This document shows, piece after piece, positions 44,960-56,265 of a stretch of DNA of 64,000 nucleotides. The notes below the pieces were generated by a model. That model did no database searches. It was given only the letters and a program-made list of their open reading frames with translations, and was not told the origin of the DNA. Source of the stretch: Amorphophallus konjac (lineage: Eukaryota > Streptophyta > Magnoliopsida > Alismatales > Araceae); assembly GCA_022559845.1 (NCBI GenBank), contig JAHNEJ010000126.1, forward strand, positions 1-64,000. The letters are read 5' to 3'. Position numbers and translations under genes: made by a program. Position 1 is the stretch's first letter, and each line of letters starts with the position of its first letter.

Positions 44960-45450
44960 GCCCATTTAGCCATTCAACGGCACGCCCAAGGCCCTTCAGC
45001 GGCACGCCCATGGCCCCTCTCAGCGGCACGCCCTATAGGCCTTCAGCGGCACGCCCCATGTGCCTTCAACGGCACGCACCTTTTGGCCCGTTCAACGGCA
45101 CACCCTCTGCCGCCTTCAACGGCACACTATTTTAAGCCTTCAACGGCACACTATTTTATGCCTTCAACGGCACACTATTTCGGGCCTTCAACGGCACACT
45201 ATTTTAAGCCTTCAACGGCACACTATTTCAGGCCTTCAACGGCACACTATTTCGAGCCTTCAACGGCACACTATTTTAAGCCTTCAACGGCACACTATTT
45301 CAGGTCTTCAACGGCACACTATTTCGAGCCTTCAACGGCACACTATTTCAAGCCTTCAGCGGCACACTTCTTGGGTCTTCCAGCAGCACACTTGTGAAGG
45401 CCTTCAGCGGCACGCCTTCCTCAGCCCCCAGCGGCACAGCGTTTAGCCCA
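44960..45450 (+). repeat. H6 array with homogeneous 24-bp units
   Basis: 11 near-identical 24-bp units of CTTCAACGGCACACTATTTT type at 45100-45360, flanked by diverged units. The amplified unit differs from the one amplified at 30660-31170. Confidence 0.85.
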
Positions 45451-46329
45451 TCCACGTCGGTCAACGCTCGTCGCCCTTGGCGCGCAGCGAAAGCATGGCA
45501 GGCCCATGCCTGCACCTTGCTGGGCTGTCCTCGCCCCACCTACTCCCGTCCTCGACATTCGTCGGCCTGACCTGGGGTATAAGAACCCCTCGCTCCGACG
45601 AAAAAGAGGGGGGCGGAGAGACGGAAGGATACACACACAGGGAGACAAAAAAACATAGACCGAGAGTCCTACTCAGACGCAGGGAGAAGAGAGAAGAGGA
45701 AGAAGGAGAATTCCATCCTCCCAAGCTCGGCAAGCCCAGGGAGTTCCGGGAAGAAGAAGAAGCTAGCAGAAGAGAGAGAGAGAGAGAGAGTAAGCAATGG
45801 AGAGTAAGGGAGGGGGAGAGAGTCCGTGAATGTAATATGGAGTGTCCCAGAGGGTCTTGGCCCCATCCTGGACCCCCGGTTCCCTCTTCAGTCTCCTTTC
45901 TCCCCTGTTTTTACTGCTTCTTCCCTCTCCTCATCTCATTGTATAGCCTCGAACGTGGCCCTGCCACCCTTTTTTATGAATGAAAGAAGAATGTTTTTTT
46001 CCCTTCTTCCCTTTTTTTTGTTGTTGGCTAGCTTTTGCTCGGCTATGTGTTTCGTGGTTTGCTCTCTTTCTCTCTCCCCTGTTCTTCTTGGATTCTCTCG
46101 TTCGCATTCACCAATATATATATTAGGCTGATGATAGCCTCTTCCATCGATCTCATGATTCAGCAAGGGCGGGTTTCCCTTCTGGACAGCATCCACTCCC
46201 TTCCCAGACACAACCCAAGCCCATTGCCCCTATTCAGGCCCATTGCTTCCCCAAACAGTCATGATCCCTTTCCCTTAGCCAACTAACGCACTACTTGGCC
46301 TAGATTTAACCCAGCCCGTAAACCCTTTT
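45451..46329 (+). other. Internal TATA-box cassette of element B
   Basis: TATA at 45578, purine-rich leader to about 45810, GAATGTAATATGG at 45828, then TTTTTTATGAATGAAAG at 45970. 45890-46329 is nearly identical to 31450-31895. Confidence 0.5.
45578..45585 (+). promoter_or_regulatory. TATA box flanked by GGGG and CCCC
   Basis: CTGGGGTATAAGAACCCC, same position and G/C flanks as at 11977. Confidence 0.5.
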
Positions 46330-47137
46330 ACTTCACCGATGCCCCTCAACCCCTTTTGGCCGGCACACCCTTGGCCCTTCCCAGTCGGTGCACCCTTGGC
46401 TTCTTCAGCCCGACGCACCCTCGAACCAGCCAGCCCGGTACGCCTCAACTCCTTCTGGCCGACACACACCTTGAACCACCCAGCCGGCACACCCTTAACC
46501 ATGCTAGCCCGGCACACCCTTGTGCCCCTCAGCCCAGCACACCCTTTGGCCTCCCTAGCCCGGCACGCCCCTGATTAGTTCCAGATGTTTTCCCCCCCTT
46601 TATCCATCGCTGCTTTCGGGTTTTCCGAGGATTCATTAAAGGTGATGCCACCTTTGGGCGCCCACCTCCAGTTGACGGGTTCTGCCACTCCCTGTGGGCG
46701 CGTTCCCTTTATCTCCCTTACGCTCGGGTCAAGGGGAGATGTTGTCGAATTTTTGTTAGAAAATAACAAGACGTTAAAAGGCAAAAGGACGTAACAAACA
46801 AATGGGATAATAAATACATAGCAAAAGACAACAAAAGTAACAAATAAATAGAACAACAACAGATTACAAGAAGAAGGAGAAAAGATTTGTATAAAACTAC
46901 GTAGAAATCAAAGAAAAGAAGAAAAGAAAAGCCTTAAAAATAAGTAACAGAGGAGTGGGTCTTCATCGGCGCGTCTGTTCCAGCCTTCGCCGGTACACCT
47001 TATCAACCCCCCCAGTGGCACACTCTAACAGCCCTTCAACGACACACCTTCTTGGCCCTTCAGCGACACGCTCCTCCCCACCCACACCCTCTCCTCCTCA
47101 CCATCTCACGTGGAATGGTCTTTCCCGAAGTGGAGCA
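46330..47137 (+). other. H6-like block, hairpin module, A-rich DNA, H6 remnant
   Basis: 46340-46570: CGGCACACCC units. 46610-46760: conserved module with ATCTCCCTT/AAGGGGAGAT inverted repeat. 46760-46940: A-rich. 46950-47100: a few H6 units. No gene. Confidence 0.6.
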
Positions 47138-47860
47138 CAATGTATAGACTTTGAGCTGCAGCAAATGGACGATGTACAGACTTTGAGCTGGCCAATGTAT
47201 AGACTTTGAGCTGCAGCCAATGGACAACGTACAGACTTTGAGCTGGCCAATGTATAGACTTTGAGCTGCAGCCAATGGACAACGTACAGACTTTGAGCTG
47301 GCCAATGTATAGACTTTGAGCTGCAGCCAATGGACAACGTGCAGACTTTGAGCTGGCCAATGTATAGACTTTGAGCTGCAGCAAATGGACGATGTACAGA
47401 CTTTGAGCTGGCCAATGTATAGACTTTGAGCTGCAGCCAATGGACAATGTACAGACTTTGAGCTGGTCAATGTATAGACTTTGAGCTGCAGCAAATGGAC
47501 GATGTACAGACTTTGAGCTAGCCAATGTATAGACTTTGAGCTGCAGCAAATGGACGATGTACAGACTTTGAGCTGGCCAATGTATAGACTTTGTGTGCAT
47601 GCAACCAGCCAATGTATAGACTTTAAGTTGCAGCAAATAGACAATGTACAGACTTTGAGCTGATGAATGTACAGACTTTGTGTGCAGCAGCCAGCCGATA
47701 TACAGACTTCGTGTCGCAGCGGCCAGCCAATGTATAGACTTTGGGCTGAGGGACGTACAGACTTCGTGTGTGCTAGCAGCCAGTCTACAGACTTTGAGTT
47801 GCAGTAAATGGACAATATACAGACTGCGCGTGTGCTAGCAGACGGTGTACATACTTCTAG
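47138..47860 (+). repeat. H7 array of element B
   Basis: About eight copies of the 55-bp dimer (TGTATAGACTTTGAGCTGCA plus TGTACAGACTTTGAGCTGG monomers), decaying towards the 3' side. Absent from element A. Confidence 0.85.
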
Positions 47861-48148
47861 TTAGCCCGGCACTCCCGCCAACTCCCTCCCCGGCACACTC
47901 TCTTGGAGCTTCTCCGGCACCCTCTAACCTACCCGGTACACCCTCCAGCCCCCCCTCTCCGGCACGCTCTCCCCGTCCTCGCCGGTACGCCCCTCTTAGC
48001 CCACCAACGGCCCACTCTTCATTCCAAAAAATATGTCAAAATATATAATAATAATGATAATAATACTAATAAAAGAAAATAACAAAAATCCAGATAAATA
48101 AATAAACCTGACTGTATAATAAATAAACAAAAATGTGTAAAAAAATAG

Positions 48149-48184
<36 letters not shown>

Positions 48185-48275
48185 GTCATCCAAAAATAAA
48201 TGCAGAAAGGGGAATAAACATCACAATATTATATGGTAAAAAAAATCCCAGATAAAAAAATGGTAAAATCCACAT
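47861..48275 (+). repeat. H6 remnant and AT-rich 3' end with (AAT)n
   Basis: Same as 33191-33634, (AAT)n at about 48152-48182, ending GGTAAAATCCACAT before L5. Confidence 0.7.
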
Positions 48276-49904
48276 TGCAGCCCCATCTCTCTCTGTGATC
48301 TGACACAGAAGGAACAATAATGCCGCCCTCTCAGGCCGGGCCCGAGTCTTGGGAACTATCCCGACATGGCCAGGCCCCGACCTAGTCTCGGGCCGATATT
48401 TCGATTAAACCGGACTCGTTCCTCGGGCCGGATCCCTTCCTAACCACTACTAAAATTGCCGCACGTTCGGCAGACATTTGAACGGGTTCACCTCGATTTC
48501 TGCCGCGTCTCTATTACAGACCTGTGTCCGAACCTGACCGATATGGCCGACGGCTCCCATCCCGACACGGTCGTAACCCGGCTTTGCTCTGGGCCAATAG
48601 CCTGTCGAATCGGATTCATCCTAATGGGATCCCCCCCGCTCTTTCATTGAAGTTGCCGCGAACTCGGTATACATTTGTACGGGGTTGTTTCTATCTACGT
48701 CGTACCTTCGATATGGACCCTTGTCCGAATATCAAGTGGTCCGCAAGTGACCGAGAGAAATCTGAATAGAACGAGATGGCTCATGTCATCCCTGGACCCT
48801 ATACATGGGAATATCAATAAGGCCTTTGTGGGCTGTGCTTGGATCTCGGGTCCGTCCCGATTATGGTCATTGTCTGACCCACACCCTCGACCTATAGCTC
48901 GCTTCCTTCGAACATGTTTTGGTTTTGAAATCTAGTCCCGGGACTCTTCCCCGTTGCCCTCCGGCACCGGGAACATTAATGATGCCCATGCAAGCCCTGT
49001 CTGGACCGCGGGAGGTGCCCCCGGTATGGTCCCGACTCGATCTCGCACTGGGCCAATAAATTCGCTAGTTTCCTGCTACACTAACCGAGATTTCACCGAA
49101 TATTTTCAGTATCTCGGAATAATGTATTTGCCGTATCACGGCATGCATATGTTCCAGTTCCTCCTGCGACGATTATGATATTCTCAAGCCGGACACCCGT
49201 CCGAATATTAAACGGTCTCCCGAATGACCGACACGTTTCGAATGTCCGCTTCTCTAGACACATGGCTTTTCAGCCGATTCAAAGGGATATTCCCTCGTTG
49301 CCCCCTTGGCACCAGAAATATTAATGACTCTCTTACAAGTCTTGTTTCGACCGCGGGGGGCCCACCGCAGTATGGTCGCAGCTTGCTCTTGCACCGGGCC
49401 AACAGATTTACTGGTTTTTGACCGCTCCAACCGAGGCTCAGCCGAACGTTTTTCGCCCTTGCGAACAATAAATTTGTCGTACCTCGACATACATGCGTTC
49501 CGGTTTTCCCGCGACAACCGCGATTTTTTCGAGCCGGACATTCGTCCGAACATTAAATGGTCAGTACACGACCGACATGATCGCGAATGTTTTCTTCTTA
49601 CCCTCATACGGGGATTTCGATGCTTCCTAATAGACCTTTCGTGCAATTAACTTTCTGGCCATGAGGCCCTAATTCTCGGCGATTAATCAAGGGTGTTCCC
49701 TCGTATGGGGGATGTAAATGACGCCGTGACCTTTATGGCGCGGCGGGTTTTTGTCCCGACACAAACCACACAATCGTCTAACCAAGTCAGATCGAGTGCA
49801 CCATGGGCTCTTCGGAGCCCGAACAAATTGTCACTTCGGTGACTGGCACGTCCACGCACTTAATAGACGATCCACCTGAATAAGCGAATTTTAGTGCGTC
49901 CACA
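48276..49904 (+). repeat. LTR L5, 3' LTR of element B
   Basis: 1629 bp, TGCAGCC...TCCACA. HP1 49805-49820 and HP2 49830-49843 are perfect, with AACAAA between them. Followed by GAACC and a C-run, not by a primer site, so this is the outer end of the array. Confidence 0.85.
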
Positions 49905-50083
49905 GAACCCCCCCCCCCCCATATCCCTGCTGCTCCGCCCCTCCCACCTCTGGCAAACCTCCCCAACCCCCTCCCAAGTCCAGCGAAACCCCACCCCTCC
50001 ATCACTGCTACTCCGACAAAGTGACCCCCCTCTCCCTGCTACTCCGCACCCCCCACCCGCCTCCCCTTCCCGGAGGCACCATC
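49905..50083 (+). other. C-rich spacer
   Basis: Pyrimidine-rich DNA with repeated CCCTGCTACTCCGC-like words. No gene seen. Confidence 0.5.
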
Positions 50084-51669
50084 TGTTAGTATTGGTGTGC
50101 TACAGGCTAATTTTGGGTCGGGTAGACCCGATAGATGTACGATCTTGTTTATTATTAATAAAGTGGTATTCGAGCGTAAATAGTGATTATATATTACTTT
50201 ACGATGTCCTAAGGATATGTGGTTGTAAGTCAACTCGAGATGGGATCTTGACAATGAGACTGACTTTACATGGACACATACCTTAAACTGTTCATGGTTG
50301 GAGGGTAATCACTCGGGGACTTTGATTACCTATTAAACTAGTACACATGATGTGTGACTACCCAGTCTCATGGTTATTGGTGCGGGGCACCAACACATAT
50401 GTGTAGGTGTATGTCCTTGGAGGATGTGCACTGAACTGATCCGCTATTGGATCTTCAGATGGTTGATTATACCTAATGTCAAGTGAAGATCTAACGGTCT
50501 CAGTAGCATCATTGGTCCTTTGACCTGAGACATTGATCGGATCTTACACGAGGACTGGAATGGTTTGATTACTTGGCTAAGTGACTTTAACCAAAAGTCA
50601 TGAGTTGCCGAGTCATTAACCACTCCAGGATACGTGTGAAGATCATCAATGGTTAAGAGGGGATCGCTCACTGTCGGGTATATATCAGACAGTTAATGGG
50701 TCATGACATTGACACTCCGTTAAATCCCTTGCTAGGGTCGTGTGAGTTCGTTTAGAACGGACATCATACACTTTAAGGAGGTCATGGTCAAATGGCACGA
50801 TCATAGGGTTTGACAGAAACCATACCATCGATCGTACCAGACTCATAGAAGAAGCGATGGATTATATCGATGCGGTAACTGTAGATTTACATGTACCAGG
50901 CATGCTGGTTTAAACCCGGTGTCCTCTAAGATCACGCGGATTTGCTTGACCCAACGTGATCAAGGGTTCGGAATAAATTAAACTATTATTCGGCTCTAGT
51001 AGAAGCGAATAATAAGTTTAATTTACTTCTAATTAGGAATTAGAAGTTAATTAGCCTTAAACTAGAGTGACTAAGGACATAGAGGATCACACAGAATGGA
51101 TTCTTGGGTGACGGATTATTATTGTACAAATGTATATATTAATTCTCTTTAATTCATTTTGGAAAGGCATAAAAAGGGGGCTTAATATATATGTACAATA
51201 ATGGGAAGGACATATATACAGTTTTGGTCCTTTGGAGTTTTTTTAGAAATGGCCAAATCCTATATATATGGATGTTATGAGAGCTTCTCTTCCTCTTGGC
51301 CTAATCAAGTATTAAGGCAAGGGAAGAAGAGATTAACTCTTCCCCCCTTTCCTCCCTCTTGCTCTCTCTCTCCAGAAGGAGAAAGGGTTGGGGAAGGTCG
51401 TGCCGGGGGGGCGCCATCGCTGTGCAAGAATCCGTGTGGATCTACTCTAGAGGCCGTGCATCTGTGCGGCTCGGTATTCGCGATATTCTGCATCGGGCAC
51501 TGCGGACAGCATCATTCCGCGCAAGGTATAATTACGCAACCCATAGTTAGGGGTTGGGTGATTAAAATATCGATCAGAGCACAGATCTAGGATTCCATGA
51601 AGCCAGGTTCGGGCAAATTAATTTTTGTTATCCGCGGCGTTGCCCGATGGTGCTGTATGGAACCTTACA
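50084..51669 (+). repeat. 5' LTR of Copia-1
   Basis: 1586 bp, TGTTAGTATTGG...GGAACCTTACA, directly before the primer site. GGCATAAAAAGGGG near 51165 is a possible TATA region. Confidence 0.85.
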
Positions 51670-51670
51670 G

Positions 51671-51683
51671 TGGTATCAGAGCC
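51671..51683 (+). other. Primer-binding site, initiator Met-tRNA
   Basis: TGGTATCAGAGCC one base after the LTR, the classic plant Copia primer site. Confidence 0.9.
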
Positions 51684-53666
51684 AGCTTCGCGCTCTGGTC
51701 GGTGTTTTATAGCCGTATAGAATCATGTTTTAGGGCAATTAAAATCTTCAATTATTATTCGTAGAGGGGGATGCTAGGCATCTCTATTCTTCCAGGATGT
51801 TGGGCATCTCTGGAGCAATTTAAAAAAAAATTGGCCCGTATTGGGGGCACTGCCCCCGATCGCGTGCGCCGCCCTCGACGCGCACGCGGTGCTTGCGGGC
51901 GCGCTGCGTGCGGCGCCCGTAACGCGGGCGCCCGCCAGGCAGGCCCCCGCGTGCGGGCGCAGGCGTGGGCGGCCGCGCCGAGGCCTGCCGACACCTTTTT
52001 TTTAATTTTAAAAAAAATTGCTTTATCTAGTTTAATTGTATTATATATATATATATATATGCACAGTAAATTAAACTGATTTTTATCTCAAATATTAATT
52101 GTGTTATCTCAATAGTAAAAGTTAAAAGTTAAATTTTATTTAACGTTTTTGAATTTACTAAGGTGAGATAATTACTATTTACATTGAGATAAAATGGTAA
52201 TAATTGAAGTTACTTCAGTAAAAACTTAATTTTTTATTTTTTAATTATTAGATAATTAGTAAAATCAGAATTTGAATTTTATTGACGATTAAATGTATAA
52301 AATTCAAATATTTGAATTTTAATTATTAGATAATTGTTAAATTCAAATTTTAAATTTTAAAATGTTGGTAATTGAGGATAATTACATTATTTAAATTTTC
52401 TTTCAAACAAAATTATTGGATAATTAGTTTGAATTTAAATTTAAATGATTGTGATGTTTAAAATTTTAATTTAAATTTAATTATTAGATAATTAAATTTA
52501 AATTTAAATTTAAATAATTATCTTAATTATCTGACTTATTTGAATCAGATTCAAATATACATGCCCCTATTATAAATGATGGTTCTTTACGTGATTTAGT
52601 TTATTTACCTTGCATTGGCTTACTTGTGTGTTTAATTTTAGTTAATCCTGCTTCGATTTTTAAAATTAAACAAAGCTAGCCTATTTTTGTTTGCACATCC
52701 CATTTTTTAAATCCAAAAGTAAGGATTATTTTCAGAAATAACCCGTGATTGATTTTACTTGAATAGGTTGGCAAGTGATAATAGACTTGGTTAATGTAAT
52801 TAATTGGGGTCTGCGAATCTCCTTTCTCTCCATGTTAAAATTCCTATGTACTTCTATCTCTCTTTACAGTTGTACTCGACCTAAGGGCTGCTGGAATTTG
52901 AGTCACATGTAATTTAAATTTTGCCGGCCTACGTGCTGTGTAAAAGTTGTAATTAATGCGGCGTCGGAGTTTGAAAGCGCGGAGCACACCCGACGAGGAC
53001 GATCCAACTGCTTCAGAAGTGGGCCAGATGTCTTAGTTACATAAGGAATAAAGTCCATGATCACTTGTGATTTAATTTTGCATTGGATGCATTTACTTTG
53101 TGTAAAATACTAGGTACGGTAAATATATTGGATATATTTATATTACCACTTAGAGTGAGATCAAGATAAAATCAAATTCCCTCACGATTAAATTTTAGAT
53201 CTGGTAAGCGTGGCTCTAGGAGTCGTTCTGGCCCTCCATCATTATGCAGTGAATGAACGTCTTCATTTCATAGATTTGTTGTGCTTTTCACAAGGTCCAT
53301 GAGTTTGGGGGCGGGATATAACTCCAAGGCTCGGTCTCAATGGGGTGAGGAATTGAACTCGGCCTTGTTGTGCTTTCCACAAGGGGATGATTTCTCGGGG
53401 GCCGAATATCGGATATTGCATTAGATGCAAGTGCCTGTTGACTGCCCTTGAGATGGTGTATGGCTTGTTGTGCTTTCCACAAGGTCGTACCTCAGTCTCG
53501 TTGGGATTCCGACCCACTAGGATGATCTTGCTGATCTCCCGTTCTATATACTGAGGGTTATATAGTTCGATCGAAAAAATAGTGAGACTAACTAAGATAT
53601 AAAATCACATCTAAGTTAGAATTTGAACACATGCTAAGTTATCTTTTATTTCTTATCCATATTATA
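51684..53666 (+). other. Leader of Copia-1
   Basis: Mostly AT-rich. Holds a GC-rich island (51835-51995) and three copies of TTGTTGTGCTTTCCACAAGG (about 53276, 53363, 53463), each with a TTGTG/CACAA stem. No gene. Confidence 0.7.
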
Positions 53667-55304
53667 ATGTCGTCGTCCAACCCTCTCCGCGGCATCTTGG
53701 ATGCCAACAGACTGACTGGACCGAACTACTCGGATTGACTGCGTAATCTACGCATAGTCCTCACCGCCGAAAAAATGGCCTACGTGTTGGACACAGTTCA
53801 TTCTGAGCCAGCTCCCGATGCCGATGAGGGCGAGTTAATGACTTGTGCCAAATGGTTTGAAGACTCTTCCCTTGCCCAATATTACATGTTTACCTCTATG
53901 GCTGCCGAGCTGCAGAGACAATTCGAAAAGACTGATTGTAGAAGCATACTTCTTAATCTACGCGAGCTCTTCGATGAGCAGGGTAGGATTGAGAGGTATG
54001 ACATCTCCAAGAAACTTTTCAGGACACGGATGTCAGAGGGTGCTTCAGTACAAGCTCATGTATTGAAAATGATGGAGTGGATTGAGACACTCAATGCACT
54101 AGGGTTCAAGTTGGATCTTGAAATGTGCATTGATCTTATACTCCAGTCATTGTTCGATTCCTTTTCTTCCTTCATCGCAAACTTTAACATGAATAGAATT
54201 GATGCAACTCTCCCGGAGCTGCTCAACATGTTAATGAGTGCTGAAGGAACTATGCAGAAAGATAAACCATCTTCTTCTGTAATGATTGTTGGCTGGGCCA
54301 ACAAGAAAAGGAAGGCCACCCAGATATCCACCAAAGGTGACAAAGGGAAGGGAAAGAAGAAGGCCATGGGTAAGCAACTTGCCAAAGTTGACAAAGGGAA
54401 TGGCAAGAAGAATGAAAAAGAAGACAAGTGTTTTCGATGCGGGAAAACAGGGCATTGGAAAAGGAATTGTAAGGTAATTCTAAATGAAGGTATTTTTGTC
54501 ATAGACCTTAATTTGTCATATATGGAATCCACATCATGGGTATTGGATACTGGGTGTGCATCTCATATCTGCAACTCTGTGCAGGTGCTGGCAAATAAAA
54601 GGCGGCTGGGCAAAAAGGAGATTGAACTGAGGATGGGCAATGGAGTTTTAGTTGCTGCCAAAGCTGTTGGGACGGCACACCTCAGTTTACCTGCAGGAGT
54701 CATTCTGGAGTTGAATGACTGTTATAATGTTCCTAATATTATTAAGAACATTATTTCAATCTTTGGCTTGTATAACGTTGGATATACATTGGCTTTTAAC
54801 AGCACTGGGTGCTCTATAATGAATAATGGTTTGATTATAGCCAATGGTTCATTAGCCAATGGTCTTTATGTATTAGATACGCGTTCTAATGTTATGCAGG
54901 TTTCCAATGCTAATGAAGTGAATTCTGCATATCTATGGCATTGCAGGCTTGGCCATGTAGGCGAGAAAAGAGTCTCTCAGCTACACTCAAATGGGTATTT
55001 GATTTCATTCGAATACAAGCCATTTGATACCTGTGAGTCGTGTCTCATGGGGAAGATGACCAAGGCTCCCTTTAGTGGACATGGTGAGAGGGCTGTTGAC
55101 CTTCTCGAGCTCATACACTCGGATGTGTGTGGACCTATGTCCATGGAGGTAAAAGGGGGTCACCTCTATTTTATTTCTTTTATTGATGACTTCTCGAGAT
55201 ATGGCTATGTGTATTTAATGAGATATAAATCACAAGCCTTTGAGAAGTTTAAGGAATACAAGAATGAAGTAGAGAAACCAAATTTTAATCACATTAAAAT
55301 TTGA
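53667..55304 (+). pseudogene. Copia-1 gag, protease and N-terminal integrase
   Basis: The likely gag start is ATG at 53667, in frame with the long open frame from 53775. TGA at 53736 interrupts it at a position where a Trp is usual. Order: UBN2-type gag; CCHC knuckle CFRCGKTGHWKRNC (near 54430); protease WVLDTGCASHIC (near 54540); integrase zinc region LWHCRLGHVGEKR...CESCLMGK; then integrase core start with HSDVCGPM and FIDDFSRYGYVYL. The core is then deleted: the sequence jumps near 55280 to the post-core KIWGCP-type region, which itself begins with a TGA (55302). Confidence 0.85.
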
Positions 55305-55965
55305 GGGTGTCCTGCTCATGTAAAGAAGAACGACAGTGATAAGCTTGAGTCGAGAACTGATGAGTGTAGGTTTGTGGGATATCCAAAGGAGACATTTAGA
55401 TATTATTTCTATCACCCTTCTGAGCAAAGGGTCTTAATGGCTAAGAGAGCTGTATTTCTGGAAAGATAATATCTACTCCAGAAAAATAGTGGGAGCCAGA
55501 TAGAATTGGACGAGGTCCAAGAGCCACAACCCGTAGACACAAACTCATTAGATGAGACTGTATCAGTTGACCCTATTCAGAGTGAAACACAGACACTACG
55601 GAGATCTGGTAGACTACCAAGAGAACCTGAGAGATATGTTGGACATGTCTCAGAGAGGTCCTCTAAGGTATGCATTGATAAGGATGAAGATCCTCAATCC
55701 TACCAGGAGGCGATCCGTAGTGCGAACTCCGAGAAATGGCAAGAGGCAATGGATTCAGAGATCCAGTCCATGTACACCAACAAAGTTTGGAACTTGGTTG
55801 ATGTACCCGAAGGAAAAGTCCCTATCGGCTGCAAATAGATTTGCAAAAGGAAAATCAGTGCAGATGGATAGATTGACACATACAAGGCCAGATTAGTGGC
55901 GAAAGGGTATCGTCAAAGACAATGTATTGACTATGACGAGATATTTTCACCTGTGGCCATGGCAC
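55305..55965 (+). pseudogene. Copia-1 integrase tail and start of RT
   Basis: In-frame remnants: CRFVGYPKETFRYYFYHP, LRRSGRLPREPERY, the acidic linker, and RT beginning with TNKVWNLVDVPEG and TYKARLVAKGYRQ. Stops TAA at 55467, TAG at 55837 and TAG near 55867 break it. It ends after FSPVAM at about 55960 where homology to RT ceases; the YxDD region is missing. Confidence 0.8.
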
Positions 55966-55996
55966 TATGTATCGTCAACACAGAGGGGTCACAACA

Positions 55997-56265
55997 ATCT
56001 CCCCCTTTTTGATGATGGCAACACCCTATCATATAGAATAGCAACATCCTGTCATGGAGATGCATTTGATGAAAGACATGATTTGTTATTCAGATTTGTC
56101 ATGCAGATGCTATGAATGCATGCTACACTCCCTGCTCACAAGATCTCTTCCTTTGCCATAAACATGATGCATACACTTCCCTGGAAGGAATCATCAATGA
56201 GACAACATATTCTCCCCCTAGACAATATTCTCCCCCTAGACAATATTCTCCCCCTTTGTCATCAA
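55997..56265 (-). promoter_or_regulatory. Polypurine tract and three upstream copies
   Basis: Minus strand AAAAAGGGGGAGAT at 56010-55997 is the PPT. Three further AGGGGGAGA tracts lie at 56211, 56229 and 56247, spaced exactly 18 bp. Sireviruses are known for repeated PPT-like motifs before the 3' LTR. Confidence 0.7.

Larger units (their letters stand above)
33635..49904 (+). mobile_element. Element B: second giant non-coding Tat-type element
   Basis: L4, primer site, 13 kb of arrays in the same module order as element A, L5. Adds the H7 array and an extra H4 block after H2, and has little H3. No gag or pol. L4 and L5 differ by substitutions at several per cent by eye, so B is older than A. 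Confidence 0.8.
50084..55965 (+). mobile_element. Copia-1: truncated Ty1/Copia retrotransposon
   Basis: 5' LTR, initiator-Met-tRNA primer site, leader, and a gag-pol with several stops and an internal deletion in integrase. It stops inside RT, close to the truncated end of the Sirevirus-like element. No 3' LTR in the window. Confidence 0.85.

Noticed and set aside
51671..51683. Possible tRNA gene fragment (TGGTATCAGAGCC)
   Set aside because: It is the complement of the initiator-tRNA 3' end used as a primer site beside an LTR, with no cloverleaf around it.
51771..52079. 102-codon Arg/Ala-rich frame over the GC-rich island
   Set aside because: GC-rich DNA lacks stops by composition; the frame begins and ends in AT-rich leader.
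53263..53517. Short minus-strand frame with repeated GKHNK peptides
   Set aside because: Produced by three copies of a leader repeat in Copia-1, not a gene.
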